NCBI GenBank assembly: GCA_016712265.1
Contig: JADJRJ010000031.1
Location: 248,001-312,000, forward strand
Source: Gemmatimonadota bacterium
GTDB lineage: Bacteria > Gemmatimonadota > Gemmatimonadetes > Gemmatimonadales > Gemmatimonadaceae
DNA length: 64,000 nucleotides
Direction: 5' to 3'
Position numbers and translations under genes: made by a program. The first letter of the stretch is position 1. Each line of letters opens with the position of its first letter. Under the pieces are notes generated by a model, which saw nothing but the letters and a program-made list of their open reading frames with translations, was not told where the DNA came from and searched no databases. Of this stretch, positions 41,571 through 49,360 are shown piece by piece.

Positions 41571-44414
41571 GTGACGCAACTCGTTCGTATTGCAGTACTT
41601 GGAGGCTTCCGGGTCGAAACCGGAGGGCAGGCGCGGGAAGAACGACTCCCGCGCAAGCTGGCCGCGCTCGTCGGTATCCTCGCGGTAGCGGGGAGCCGCG
41701 GGGTGGCACGCGAGCGTCTGGTCGCCCTCCTGTGGGGTGATGCGGACGAGGAGAAGGCGCGGCACGCCCTCGCCCAGTCGGTCTACTCGCTTCGCCGATC
41801 TCTCGGGATAGAGGACCTGGTCCAGGGTAACGATCGCCTCACCCTCAACGAGCAGGTGGCGGCGTCAGACATCGGGGAGCTTCGCGCGGCCATCGCCGCC
41901 GGGCATGCGGATACAGTGCTGCACCTCGGGCGGGGGCAACTTCTGGATGGGATGACGGTTCCCGGCGCGGCCGGTTTTGAGCGTTGGCTGGAGGAGGAGC
42001 GCCGAGACCTTCAGCGGGTCCTCGTTCTTTCGTTGGACCGAATGGCGGAGTCCGCGACAGACGCGAGCCGTGCGGTCGAGCTTCGTCGGCGGCGGGTAGA
42101 GCTCGATCCCCTCGACGCCATGGGGGCAATGGCGCTCATGCGGGCCCTCGCGGCAGTCGGTGACCTCCCCAGTGCCATCCAGCATGCCCGAGTCTACGCC
42201 GAACTCGTGCGCCAGGAACTCGAGTTGGATCCGGACCCCAGAGTCGCGCGACTCGCAGTGGAACTGCAGGACGCGCGCGTGGAGTCGGTGGCCGTTCCGC
42301 ATCGGGCCGTGACACGCGAGACGCCCACCACGTCGCCGGTCGCAATTCGCGCGACCCTCATGGCAACCCTCGGTGAAACACGTCGTCGTGTGCGCCACGC
42401 CGCCCGGCGGGTGCCGTGGCGACTCGTCAGGCAGGCAACCGCCGTCGCCGTCTCCGGGGTCGCCGTGCTCCTCGCCCTCGCGCACTACGGCACAGAACAC
42501 ATCGTCCCGGAAGCGCCGCCTCCTCGGGTCGCCGTCCTGCCATTCACCGCCGCTGGCGCCACGCCGGAGCTTGAGTTCCTACGATTAGGGGTCGTCGACC
42601 TGCTCGGGTTTGCCCTCGCCGAGCGTGACACGCTTCCCATGGTTGGTGTCACTGAGGTGACCGACCGCTGGCCCACCACCTCGACCGCGCCGCCCGTCGA
42701 TTCCCTCAGGGCGGTCGCCTCAGCGTTAGGCGCGGACCGCCTCGTCACCGGCACGATCGTGGGCAACGCCCAGCGCCTCGTGGTGCGGGCCCATCTCCAT
42801 GACGCGCGCGCCACGGCCCTCGGCACTGTCACGGTCAGCGGCCCGCTGGACTCCCTGGCCCCCATGGTGCGGCGCGCCGCGACCCAACTCGTCGCGGCAG
42901 CTCACGGGTCGCTCGCCTCGGTGGGACCCCGCGAGCTGGCGCCACGCGTCCTGCGCGCCTGGCTGGACGGTCGCGACGCCTACCGTCGTGGGCGCTGGAC
43001 CGATGCACGCCGAGCCTTCGCCGCCGCACTCGCCGGCGACAGCACCTTCCACGTCGCCGCCGTACATCTCGCCCTTGCGGCCGACTGGCTCGACGATGTC
43101 GTCACGCGCGAGCAAGCGCTGCAACACCTCGCGGGACGGGTGGCCAACCTGCCAGCGACCGAACGAGCGATCACCCTCGCCCTGCGTCCCCCGCGCTACC
43201 CGGTGCCGCCAAGTGCCGAGGAGTTCTTCACCGGATGGGAGGAGGTCGCCCGGGGCGGGGACCTCGCCGAGTGGTGGGTTGAGGTCGGGCGCCGCTACCT
43301 CGCGGATGGTGCGGCGGCCGGTATCGAGGACGCGCGCGGGCGCGCCGCGAAGGCGCTCGCCCGTGCGTGGGCCATGGACTCGACGGATCCTGCGGTCGCG
43401 ACGCTGTTGGCGGCCGCTCCCGGGGCCTCCGACGTGGGCACGCCAGACCCGGATCTCGCCACTCGGTGGCGAGCGGCGCTGCAGGCCGGCAATGCGGAGA
43501 GCCTCGCGCGCCTCCGCACCACCCTGGGAGGCGTCCCCGACGCCGAGGTTCGTGCCGTGACCGTCGCCCTCCTCCGTGACGGGGGGTACGCGAGTGGCCT
43601 GGAACACCTCGTCGAGCACCGCACCAATGCGGCACTCAGTAGTTGGGCGCGGCAGGATGCTGCGGCGGCGGCGCATGCCACCGCCCTCGATCGCGGGGAC
43701 GGGGCGCGCGTCCGTGACGCCGTCGCGCGCGTAAATCAGCTGGCCTCCTTTGGCGCCGGCGAACGGCTCGCGGTCCTCGATGCCCTGTACGGCGGGGCAG
43801 ACACCGCGGGGATCGCGACCGTGGTGGCCCTGGTCGACGCTCGCCTTCGCACGCCGTCGGTCACCGCGGACCAACGACGGGAAGCGACCGCCGACCGGTG
43901 TGTCACCGAGCAGTGGCGCGCCTGGGGGCGGCAGCCCGCTGCCTCCGGCGCCCTCGCACAACTACAGCGCGACACCCTCGGCCCGGGAACCCTCGCCGCT
44001 GCCGTAAGCGGCCCCGCCTGTGCCGCGCTTGTGGCCGCCATTCGGGATCGCACCGCGTCGCGCACCCCGCTGGTGGCCCTGCAAAGCGCGGAACAGTTCG
44101 CTCTGGCCGGCCCTGCGGCTGGGGATCTGCGGCAGTATGCCACCCTGGCCCTCGCCAGGGTGCGCCACGAACTCGGCCATTACGAGGCGGCCTGGCGTTT
44201 GGTCAAACGACGGCCAGCAGGTCGCGGCTGGCCGCGGTACCTCGCGGCGTATGACCACGTGGAGGGTACGATCGCCGCCGCACGCGCCGATTCTGCCGCC
44301 GCGCGTGCGGCCCTGCGTCGGTATCTCGCACGTCGGGCCGATGCCGATAGCGCGTTCGGTCGCGACCTCGACCTCGCGCGCCGCGAGCTGGAGCGTCTCG
44401 GACCGGAGCCCTGA
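41571..44414 (+). CDS. BTAD/SARP-type regulator fused to a membrane helix, TolB-like domain and TPR region
   Basis: Protein of 947 residues. Residues ~1-95 are an OmpR-like winged helix (IAVLGGFRVETGG, LPRKLAALVGILAVAGSRGV, ALLWGDADEEKARHALAQSVYSLR). Residues ~95-240 are a bacterial transcriptional activation domain (ELDPLDAMGAMALMRALAAVG). One helix (ATAVAVSGVAVLLALAHY, ~285-302) follows, then a FlgO/TolB-like domain (PRVAVLPFTAAG, ALGADRLVTGTIVG) and an Ala-rich TPR-like C-terminus. This fits a membrane-bound one-component regulator, with DNA binding inside and sensing outside, as in CadC-type proteins. GTG 41571 has AAGGA upstream. Its target may be the divergent phosphatase/glycosyltransferase genes. 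Confidence 0.8.
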   Translation: MTQLVRIAVLGGFRVETGGQAREERLPRKLAALVGILAVAGSRGVARERLVALLWGDADEEKARHALAQSVYSLRRSLGIEDLVQGNDRLTLNEQVAASDIGELRAAIAAGHADTVLHLGRGQLLDGMTVPGAAGFERWLEEERRDLQRVLVLSLDRMAESATDASRAVELRRRRVELDPLDAMGAMALMRALAAVGDLPSAIQHARVYAELVRQELELDPDPRVARLAVELQDARVESVAVPHRAVTRETPTTSPVAIRATLMATLGETRRRVRHAARRVPWRLVRQATAVAVSGVAVLLALAHYGTEHIVPEAPPPRVAVLPFTAAGATPELEFLRLGVVDLLGFALAERDTLPMVGVTEVTDRWPTTSTAPPVDSLRAVASALGADRLVTGTIVGNAQRLVVRAHLHDARATALGTVTVSGPLDSLAPMVRRAATQLVAAAHGSLASVGPRELAPRVLRAWLDGRDAYRRGRWTDARRAFAAALAGDSTFHVAAVHLALAADWLDDVVTREQALQHLAGRVANLPATERAITLALRPPRYPVPPSAEEFFTGWEEVARGGDLAEWWVEVGRRYLADGAAAGIEDARGRAAKALARAWAMDSTDPAVATLLAAAPGASDVGTPDPDLATRWRAALQAGNAESLARLRTTLGGVPDAEVRAVTVALLRDGGYASGLEHLVEHRTNAALSSWARQDAAAAAHATALDRGDGARVRDAVARVNQLASFGAGERLAVLDALYGGADTAGIATVVALVDARLRTPSVTADQRREATADRCVTEQWRAWGRQPAASGALAQLQRDTLGPGTLAAAVSGPACAALVAAIRDRTASRTPLVALQSAEQFALAGPAAGDLRQYATLALARVRHELGHYEAAWRLVKRRPAGRGWPRYLAAYDHVEGTIAAARADSAAARAALRRYLARRADADSAFGRDLDLARRELERLGPEP

Positions 44415-44436
44415 CCCGAGCCGTCCAAGCACCCCC

Positions 44437-44514
44437 CCTCGTGCTTCCCGTGCCGCCCGTGCTTCGCCCTGGCCCCGCTTTTCTTCCCTCTCGGAAGTCC
44501 CCTCTCGGAAGTCC
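44437..44514 (+). repeat. GTGC-type repeat followed by a 14-bp tandem duplication
   Basis: 44437-44472 carries a short member of the GTGC family (CTCGTGCTTCCCGTGCCGCC then CGTGCTTCGCCCTGG). Next to it the 14-bp word CCTCTCGGAAGTCC occurs twice in a row (44487-44500, 44501-44514). The region from 44415 to 44724 between the regulator and the SRPBCC gene holds no supported gene. Confidence 0.6.
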
Positions 44515-44724
44515 CCTCGTCGCATGGCCTTGCGACCGCCCAGTCCCCTCGACAGCTTGGACTCCCGGCGACGATCCACGCCCAACCTCTTCGACCGCGC
44601 CCCAGCCGCGGTCCTCGCGAGGCAAAGGGGGGCACACCCTCGGATTGGCATCGCGACCCTCGCGTTGTCGCACGCCCGCTGCTGGGGAGTTGGCGCGCGA
44701 CCTTACGCAGGGACACAACCGCCG

Positions 44725-45408
44725 ATGACCAATCACAAGGACTTCAAGCGCGTTGTTCGGACGCGCATGCAGAAGACCGGCGAATCGTACACCGCCGCCC
44801 GCGCCGCCACCGTCGCACGCACGCGCGCTCCCGCCGCGCGCGTCGCCCCGGAGATCAACTACGAACAGCTGGCCGGAATGAAGGACGCCACCATCTCCGC
44901 GCGCACCGGTCGTTCGTGGAAGGAGTGGACGGAGGAACTCGACGCCAAGAAGGCGTTAGAATGGACCCACACCGAGATCGCCCGGCATGTTCACACCGCC
45001 CTGGGCGTGGGACACTGGTGGGCACAAACCGTGACCGTGGGCTACGAGCGGATCAAGGGACTGCGCGCCATCGGCCAGCGGCGCAGTGGGACGTTTGAAG
45101 TCAACAAGTCGCGCACCTTTGCCGTCGACATCGCGATGCTGTACGCGGCGTTCGAGAACGCGCGTCGCCGCGCGCGGTGGCTCACGGGCGTGAAGCTCGT
45201 CGTGCGAAAAGCCGTCACGAACAAGAGCATCCGCATCACCTGGCCCGACGGCACCAGCGTCGAGGGATGGTTCATGGGAAAGGGGCCCAACAAGTCCACC
45301 GTCTCCGTGCAACACACCAAGCTTCCCGATCGGGAGGCCGTAACACGTGCCCGCACCTTCTGGGGCGAACGGCTGGACGCACTCGCTGAGTTGTTAGGCA
45401 ACAGGTAG
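44725..45408 (+). CDS. SRPBCC/AHSA1-like protein with N-terminal helical domain
   Basis: Protein of 227 residues. The first ~35 residues (DFKRVVRTRMQKTGESYTAA) form a short basic helical module found in several uncharacterised bacterial proteins. Residues ~45-100 are helical (WTHTEIARHVHTALGVGHWWAQTVTVGYE). The last ~100 residues resemble an activator-of-Hsp90-type SRPBCC domain: FEVNKSRTFAVDIAMLYAAF, IRITWPDGTSVEGWFMGKG, VSVQHTKLPD, and FWGERLDALAELL. Such domains bind hydrophobic ligands or partner proteins. ATG 44725 is chosen; the frame upstream crosses the preceding gene and repeats. Function unknown. Confidence 0.65.
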   Translation: MTNHKDFKRVVRTRMQKTGESYTAARAATVARTRAPAARVAPEINYEQLAGMKDATISARTGRSWKEWTEELDAKKALEWTHTEIARHVHTALGVGHWWAQTVTVGYERIKGLRAIGQRRSGTFEVNKSRTFAVDIAMLYAAFENARRRARWLTGVKLVVRKAVTNKSIRITWPDGTSVEGWFMGKGPNKSTVSVQHTKLPDREAVTRARTFWGERLDALAELLGNR

Positions 45409-45507
45409 TGGCCGCACCGACGCTCCCGGGAAGCACGCGCGGTGCCCGCAGTACCCCTCGCGTGCTCCTCCTGTCGCCCGTGCCCCCCCCCGTGGCCCCC
45501 CCGTGCC

Positions 45508-45559
45508 CCTCGTGCCGCTCGTGCTGCTCGTGCTGCTCGTGCTGCTCGTGCTTCGCCCT
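45508..45559 (+). repeat. GTGC-type intergenic tandem repeat
   Basis: CTCGTGCCG followed by three perfect copies of the 9-bp unit CTCGTGCTG, then CTCGTGCTTCGCCCTGG. It lies between the convergent SRPBCC and mltB genes; the opposite arm (GAAGCACGCGCGGTGC) is near 45429-45445, so a hairpin across the intergenic gap is possible. This is the clearest copy of the family. Confidence 0.75.
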
Positions 45560-45581
45560 GGCTTCTTGCGGTTCCCCGACT

Positions 45582-46778
45582 TTAGCGCCCCTTCCGTAGC
45601 TCCTCCAGTAGCCGTTGCCCCGGTCGCCCCGTCACTTGATGCCCCAGCCGCGTCTGCTCCGCCCGCACCGCCGCGATCACCGATGACGTGAGCACCGCGG
45701 TCGGCCTCCCCACCGCGTGCCCGCGCGCACCAAGCAGCGCTTGCATCTCTCGTCGGTCGGCGCGGGAAAGACCGAGGTCGTCCGTCGGCCACGGAGTCGC
45801 GAGCGGCCCCTGGCCGCGAATGCGATCCGCGAGGTGCACGATCGCGAGCGCGTAGGACTCGGCGGCATTGTAGCGAAACACCGCACGAAAATTCTGGAAG
45901 ACGAGGAAGGCCGGACCACGCACCCCCGCGGGGAGCAGGAGCGACGCGCGTGTGGTTGAGGCCAGGCGCGGCGCCGCCGTCGAGTCGACGGGTCGGATCC
46001 CTCGCGCACGCCAGGCCGCGAGGGTGGCCTGCACCTGTCGTCCGGTCCCCTGGCTGCTGAATCCCGGTGGAACGAGGACTTCGTACCCCCACGTGGCACC
46101 GGGTTGCCACTTTCCGGCTCGCTTGAGGAAGTTCGCCGTGGACCCCAATGCATCACCGATGTTGTCCATGACGTCGCGGCGGCCGTCCCCGTCATGGTCC
46201 ACCGCGAGCCACTCAAAGGTGCCGGGCATGAACTGGGTGTGCCCAAAGGCGCCGGCCCATGAGCCGGTCAGGCGGTCCGGGGCGATGTCCCCGCGTTGCA
46301 GGATGCGAAGCGCGGCGAGGAGTTCTCCGCGGAAGTACCCCTGTCGCCGTCCCTCACAGCTCAACGTGGCCAACGACTGCACCACCGGGCGGCCGCCGCG
46401 GCCGCGGCCGTAGTCCGACTCGATGCCCCAGATGGCGACGACCATGGCGGGATCCACGCCATATGTGCGTTGGAGGTCGCGAAGCAACGTGGCGTGGTCG
46501 CGCAGCATCTGGCGGCCGTCCAGGATGCGTTCGTCGTCCGCCATCACGGCGAAGTAGTCCCAGATGGCCAGCTTGAACTCCGGCTGCGCGTTCAGCGACG
46601 TGAGCACGGTGGTGTCCCGCTGGACCGTGCCGAGGTGACGTTCCCAGGTCGCGGCCGTGATCGTGCGCGCGGCGCGCGTGGTCCGCAAATCGGCGAGGCA
46701 TTGGGCCATGCTGCGCGACTGCGCAAGCAGGGCGGTGGCCCCGAGGGTGAGCAGGAGCGAGAGTGCGGCCTTCAGCAT
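45582..46778 (-). CDS. mltB: Lytic murein transglycosylase B-like (GH103)
   Basis: Exported peptidoglycan lytic transglycosylase of 398 residues. A signal peptide (MLKAALSLLLTLGATALLAQ) is followed by the GH103 core. It has the catalytic Glu in VVAIWGIESDYGRGRGGR, then YFRGELLAALRILQRGDI, GSWAGAFGHTQFMPGTF, VDHDGDGRRDVMDNIGDALGS and YNAAESYALAIVHLADRI. The C-terminal ~60 residues (LSRADRREMQALLGARGH) are a peptidoglycan-binding domain. It cleaves between MurNAc and GlcNAc, leaving 1,6-anhydroMurNAc. No lipobox was seen, so it is probably soluble in the periplasm. The M20 gene lies 13 bp upstream, likely the same transcript. Confidence 0.9.
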   Translation of the reverse strand: MLKAALSLLLTLGATALLAQSRSMAQCLADLRTTRAARTITAATWERHLGTVQRDTTVLTSLNAQPEFKLAIWDYFAVMADDERILDGRQMLRDHATLLRDLQRTYGVDPAMVVAIWGIESDYGRGRGGRPVVQSLATLSCEGRRQGYFRGELLAALRILQRGDIAPDRLTGSWAGAFGHTQFMPGTFEWLAVDHDGDGRRDVMDNIGDALGSTANFLKRAGKWQPGATWGYEVLVPPGFSSQGTGRQVQATLAAWRARGIRPVDSTAAPRLASTTRASLLLPAGVRGPAFLVFQNFRAVFRYNAAESYALAIVHLADRIRGQGPLATPWPTDDLGLSRADRREMQALLGARGHAVGRPTAVLTSSVIAAVRAEQTRLGHQVTGRPGQRLLEELRKGR

Positions 46779-46791
46779 CGGGACGCTCCCG

Positions 46792-48321
46792 TCACGGCTG
46801 GTCGGGAACCGGTAGTCCCCCGCGCGGCATGGTGAGGATCGCCGCGAGCAGTTCCACGCCCTCGAACAGGTTGCGCAACTTGAGGTTCTCGTTGGGCCCG
46901 TGCTGGTTGTTGTCGTGGTTCACCAGGGAGACGCCGACTGTCGGCAGCTTGAGGTCCTCGCTGAACGCCCCATACGGCATGGAACCGCCTAACGTGGGAA
47001 GTTGCACCGGGGACACGCCATTCCGGGTGAGGGCGGCCACAACGCTCCGGGTCATTGGTTCGTCCATGCTGGTGCGCGGTGCGGTGGACCCACGCCCGCG
47101 GTCCACGCGAGCCAGCAGCGGGTGGGCCAACCGTTCGGCGTCGGTCGGGGCGCGATTCTCTACCACGAAGTAGCCTTGCTTGCGGATGTGCGCGACCACC
47201 AGGTCGGTCATCGCCGCAGGTTGGTTGCCGTGCACGAGCCGCATCGCGATCCGCGCCCGTGCGAGGGCCGGAATGGCCGTGCGGGCCGGCGCGTCCAATC
47301 CACCCGCTGCGTCCATGGCCAGCACATTGAGCGTTGGCTCGTTGAGTTTCTCCTCGAGGCGTGTCTCCGGTCGCTCGGGCCGCGCGATCCCGAAGTCCTT
47401 CGCCAGCTCGGCTTCCACGCCGGGCATGGCGGCAAGGGCCCGACGTTCCGTGGCCGTGAGCGGCGTGGTGCTCGCGTAGAAGCCGTCGATGGTCACGCGT
47501 CCGGTCGTGTCCTTCATGCTCGCCAGCAGCCTGCCGAGCCGCACCGACGGGTCCGGGGCCCAGTTGCCGTAGTTCCCGCTGTGCAGGTCCATCTTGGCGG
47601 TATAGACCGTGACGGTGACCTGCGCCCCGCCGCGTACGCCGTAGTACATCGTCGGACGCGTGCTCGGGTGGCGCGGGCCGTCGACGGTGATTGCCAGGTC
47701 GGCCGCGAGTTCCTTGCCGCGCTGCTCGACAAACTGGTCGAAGTTGGCGGAGCCGGCCTCCTCCTGGCCGTCGAGCACCACCTTCAGGTTCCAGGAAGGT
47801 CCCCCCCCGGTCGCCCTCAAGGCATCCACGGCATTGAGCAGCATCACGATCGGTCCCTTGTCGTCCGACGTCGACCGACCGTAGACGCGCCACTCGGGGT
47901 CGAGCTTCGTGTCAGGGGCCAGCGTCACCTTTCCGTTGGGGCCCTCGACACACGGCGCAAACGGGCCACAGCGCCACTCGGCCGCGTTGACCGGCTGGCC
48001 GTCATAGTGTATGTAGAGGGTGAGGGTGCCTTGCGGGTTGGCCGCGTTGAGCTGGGCAAGGATGACCGGGGCGGATGGACCGGCGGTGCGCTGGACCGTA
48101 AAGCCGCGTTGCTCGAAGAGTTTCTGCAGCAGGTCGGCGTTGGCCATCATGTCCGCGTTGTTGCGGGCCACGTTGGGGAGTGACACCACCTGCATGAGTT
48201 CGTCGAGGATGCGACGCTCATTGCGCGCGCGCCACTCGGCGACGGTACGGGGGGCACCCTGGGACAGGGCGACGGCTGGGGCCATGAGCCCCACGAGGAG
48301 CAGGGAATGGAATCGACGCAT
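46792..48321 (-). CDS. Secreted M20 family metallopeptidase
   Basis: Exported zinc peptidase of 509 residues with signal peptide SLLLVGLMAPAVALSQ. M20 motifs are TLTLYIHYDGQPVNAAEW (zinc His and catalytic Asp), GRSTSDDKGPIVMLLNA (bridging Asp), VLDGQEEAGSANFDQF (catalytic Glu pair), a dimerisation region with AKMDLHSGNYG, and a late zinc His in LVNHDNNQHGPNEN. It resembles carnosinase/ArgE-DapE-type dipeptidases. ATG 48321 is used; the frame is open far upstream, antisense to the next gene, and is rejected. It adds to the exported peptidases in this window. Confidence 0.88.
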   Translation of the reverse strand: MRRFHSLLLVGLMAPAVALSQGAPRTVAEWRARNERRILDELMQVVSLPNVARNNADMMANADLLQKLFEQRGFTVQRTAGPSAPVILAQLNAANPQGTLTLYIHYDGQPVNAAEWRCGPFAPCVEGPNGKVTLAPDTKLDPEWRVYGRSTSDDKGPIVMLLNAVDALRATGGGPSWNLKVVLDGQEEAGSANFDQFVEQRGKELAADLAITVDGPRHPSTRPTMYYGVRGGAQVTVTVYTAKMDLHSGNYGNWAPDPSVRLGRLLASMKDTTGRVTIDGFYASTTPLTATERRALAAMPGVEAELAKDFGIARPERPETRLEEKLNEPTLNVLAMDAAGGLDAPARTAIPALARARIAMRLVHGNQPAAMTDLVVAHIRKQGYFVVENRAPTDAERLAHPLLARVDRGRGSTAPRTSMDEPMTRSVVAALTRNGVSPVQLPTLGGSMPYGAFSEDLKLPTVGVSLVNHDNNQHGPNENLKLRNLFEGVELLAAILTMPRGGLPVPDQP

Positions 48322-48333
48322 ACCGAGCAACCT

Positions 48334-49242
48334 ATGAGCGGGACGGCGGGGGGCAACGTGCCACCCTGGTTTGCCTCTGGCGAGGAGCGCGATCTCGCGG
48401 GGCGCTGGGCGCTCTCGAGTGCGGTCGCCACGCTGAATGTCTGGTGGTTCAGGGAGCAGGGCTTCGAGCTGCTGCTGCTGTTGTTCCTCTACCAGCTCTT
48501 CCTTGCCATCAGGTCCTATGCGGTCACCGGTCGACGAGGCTTTCTCGCCATCGGCGCCATTCCCCTGCTCTTCGCCCTTGCGGCGGTGGCGCCCCACGAG
48601 ACGGTCCTGCTGCCTCTGTCGGTCGTGGCGGTCCTGGTCTGGCCGGTGCTCGGCCTTTGTGCGCTGGGCGCTCTCGTCAACCCGCAACGTCACGGACGGC
48701 AACAGCGGGAATTCGAGATCGCGGCATCGGTCGCCGGTGTGGTGCTGTACGCAAAGTCGGTCTTCATGCTGTCGCCCGACTCGTTCCGGACGCTCGATGG
48801 GGCGGAAGTGTCGGGGTGTTACCGGCTGGTGCGGGGGGTGTCCTTTCCTCTCATGGAGCATCCACTTCCGGTCCTGGTGAAGCTGGACACGGTGCGCTGG
48901 ACCGTTGCGGATAGCGCGGCGACGCGGCGGACCGCGGTGTTTGTCGCTGGCGATCACAGGGCGAGCCCAGCGCTTCCTGGTCTCACCGGGCACTGGCGAC
49001 CGGAAGCACGGGGACTGGTGCTCGTCGGCTGGACGGCACGACGCCGTTGGGGTTTCCGGGGACTGTTTCGCCGCGATGGACGCGACCTCGTCGGGCGCCT
49101 CGTTCAGTATCAGGACCACCATGGAGCGTTCCCGCTTCCGGTGTCGTCCGTGCGACTCAAGCGAGCGGAGTGTCCCGCCGGGGTATCCGGCGACCTTCCG
49201 GAGCCGCGACGCACCGTCGTCGGGCAGTCGACCAGGCGGTAG
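48334..49242 (+). CDS. Membrane protein of unknown function
   Basis: Protein of 302 residues, not recognised. Four likely helices are crowded in the first half: FELLLLLFLYQLFLAI, GFLAIGAIPLLFALAAVA, TVLLPLSVVAVLVWPVLGLCAL, and ASVAGVVLYAKSVFML. The second half is soluble: AEVSGCYRLVRG and GLTGHWRPEARGLVLVGWTARR read like a lipocalin-type or META-like beta domain, but this is only an impression. ATG 48334 avoids overlap with the divergent M20 gene; ATG 48307 would overlap it by 15 bp. Confidence 0.5.
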   Translation: MSGTAGGNVPPWFASGEERDLAGRWALSSAVATLNVWWFREQGFELLLLLFLYQLFLAIRSYAVTGRRGFLAIGAIPLLFALAAVAPHETVLLPLSVVAVLVWPVLGLCALGALVNPQRHGRQQREFEIAASVAGVVLYAKSVFMLSPDSFRTLDGAEVSGCYRLVRGVSFPLMEHPLPVLVKLDTVRWTVADSAATRRTAVFVAGDHRASPALPGLTGHWRPEARGLVLVGWTARRRWGFRGLFRRDGRDLVGRLVQYQDHHGAFPLPVSSVRLKRAECPAGVSGDLPEPRRTVVGQSTRR

Positions 49243-49360
49243 GCGGCCCCTCGCGCCGCAACGGTTCCAGCAACCGCCGCGCTACTCCCTCAGGTGTCCG
49301 GACACCGATCGGGGCACGAGACCTCTTGCCGGCGGCGGAGTCGCGGAGCAGCATCACGGC

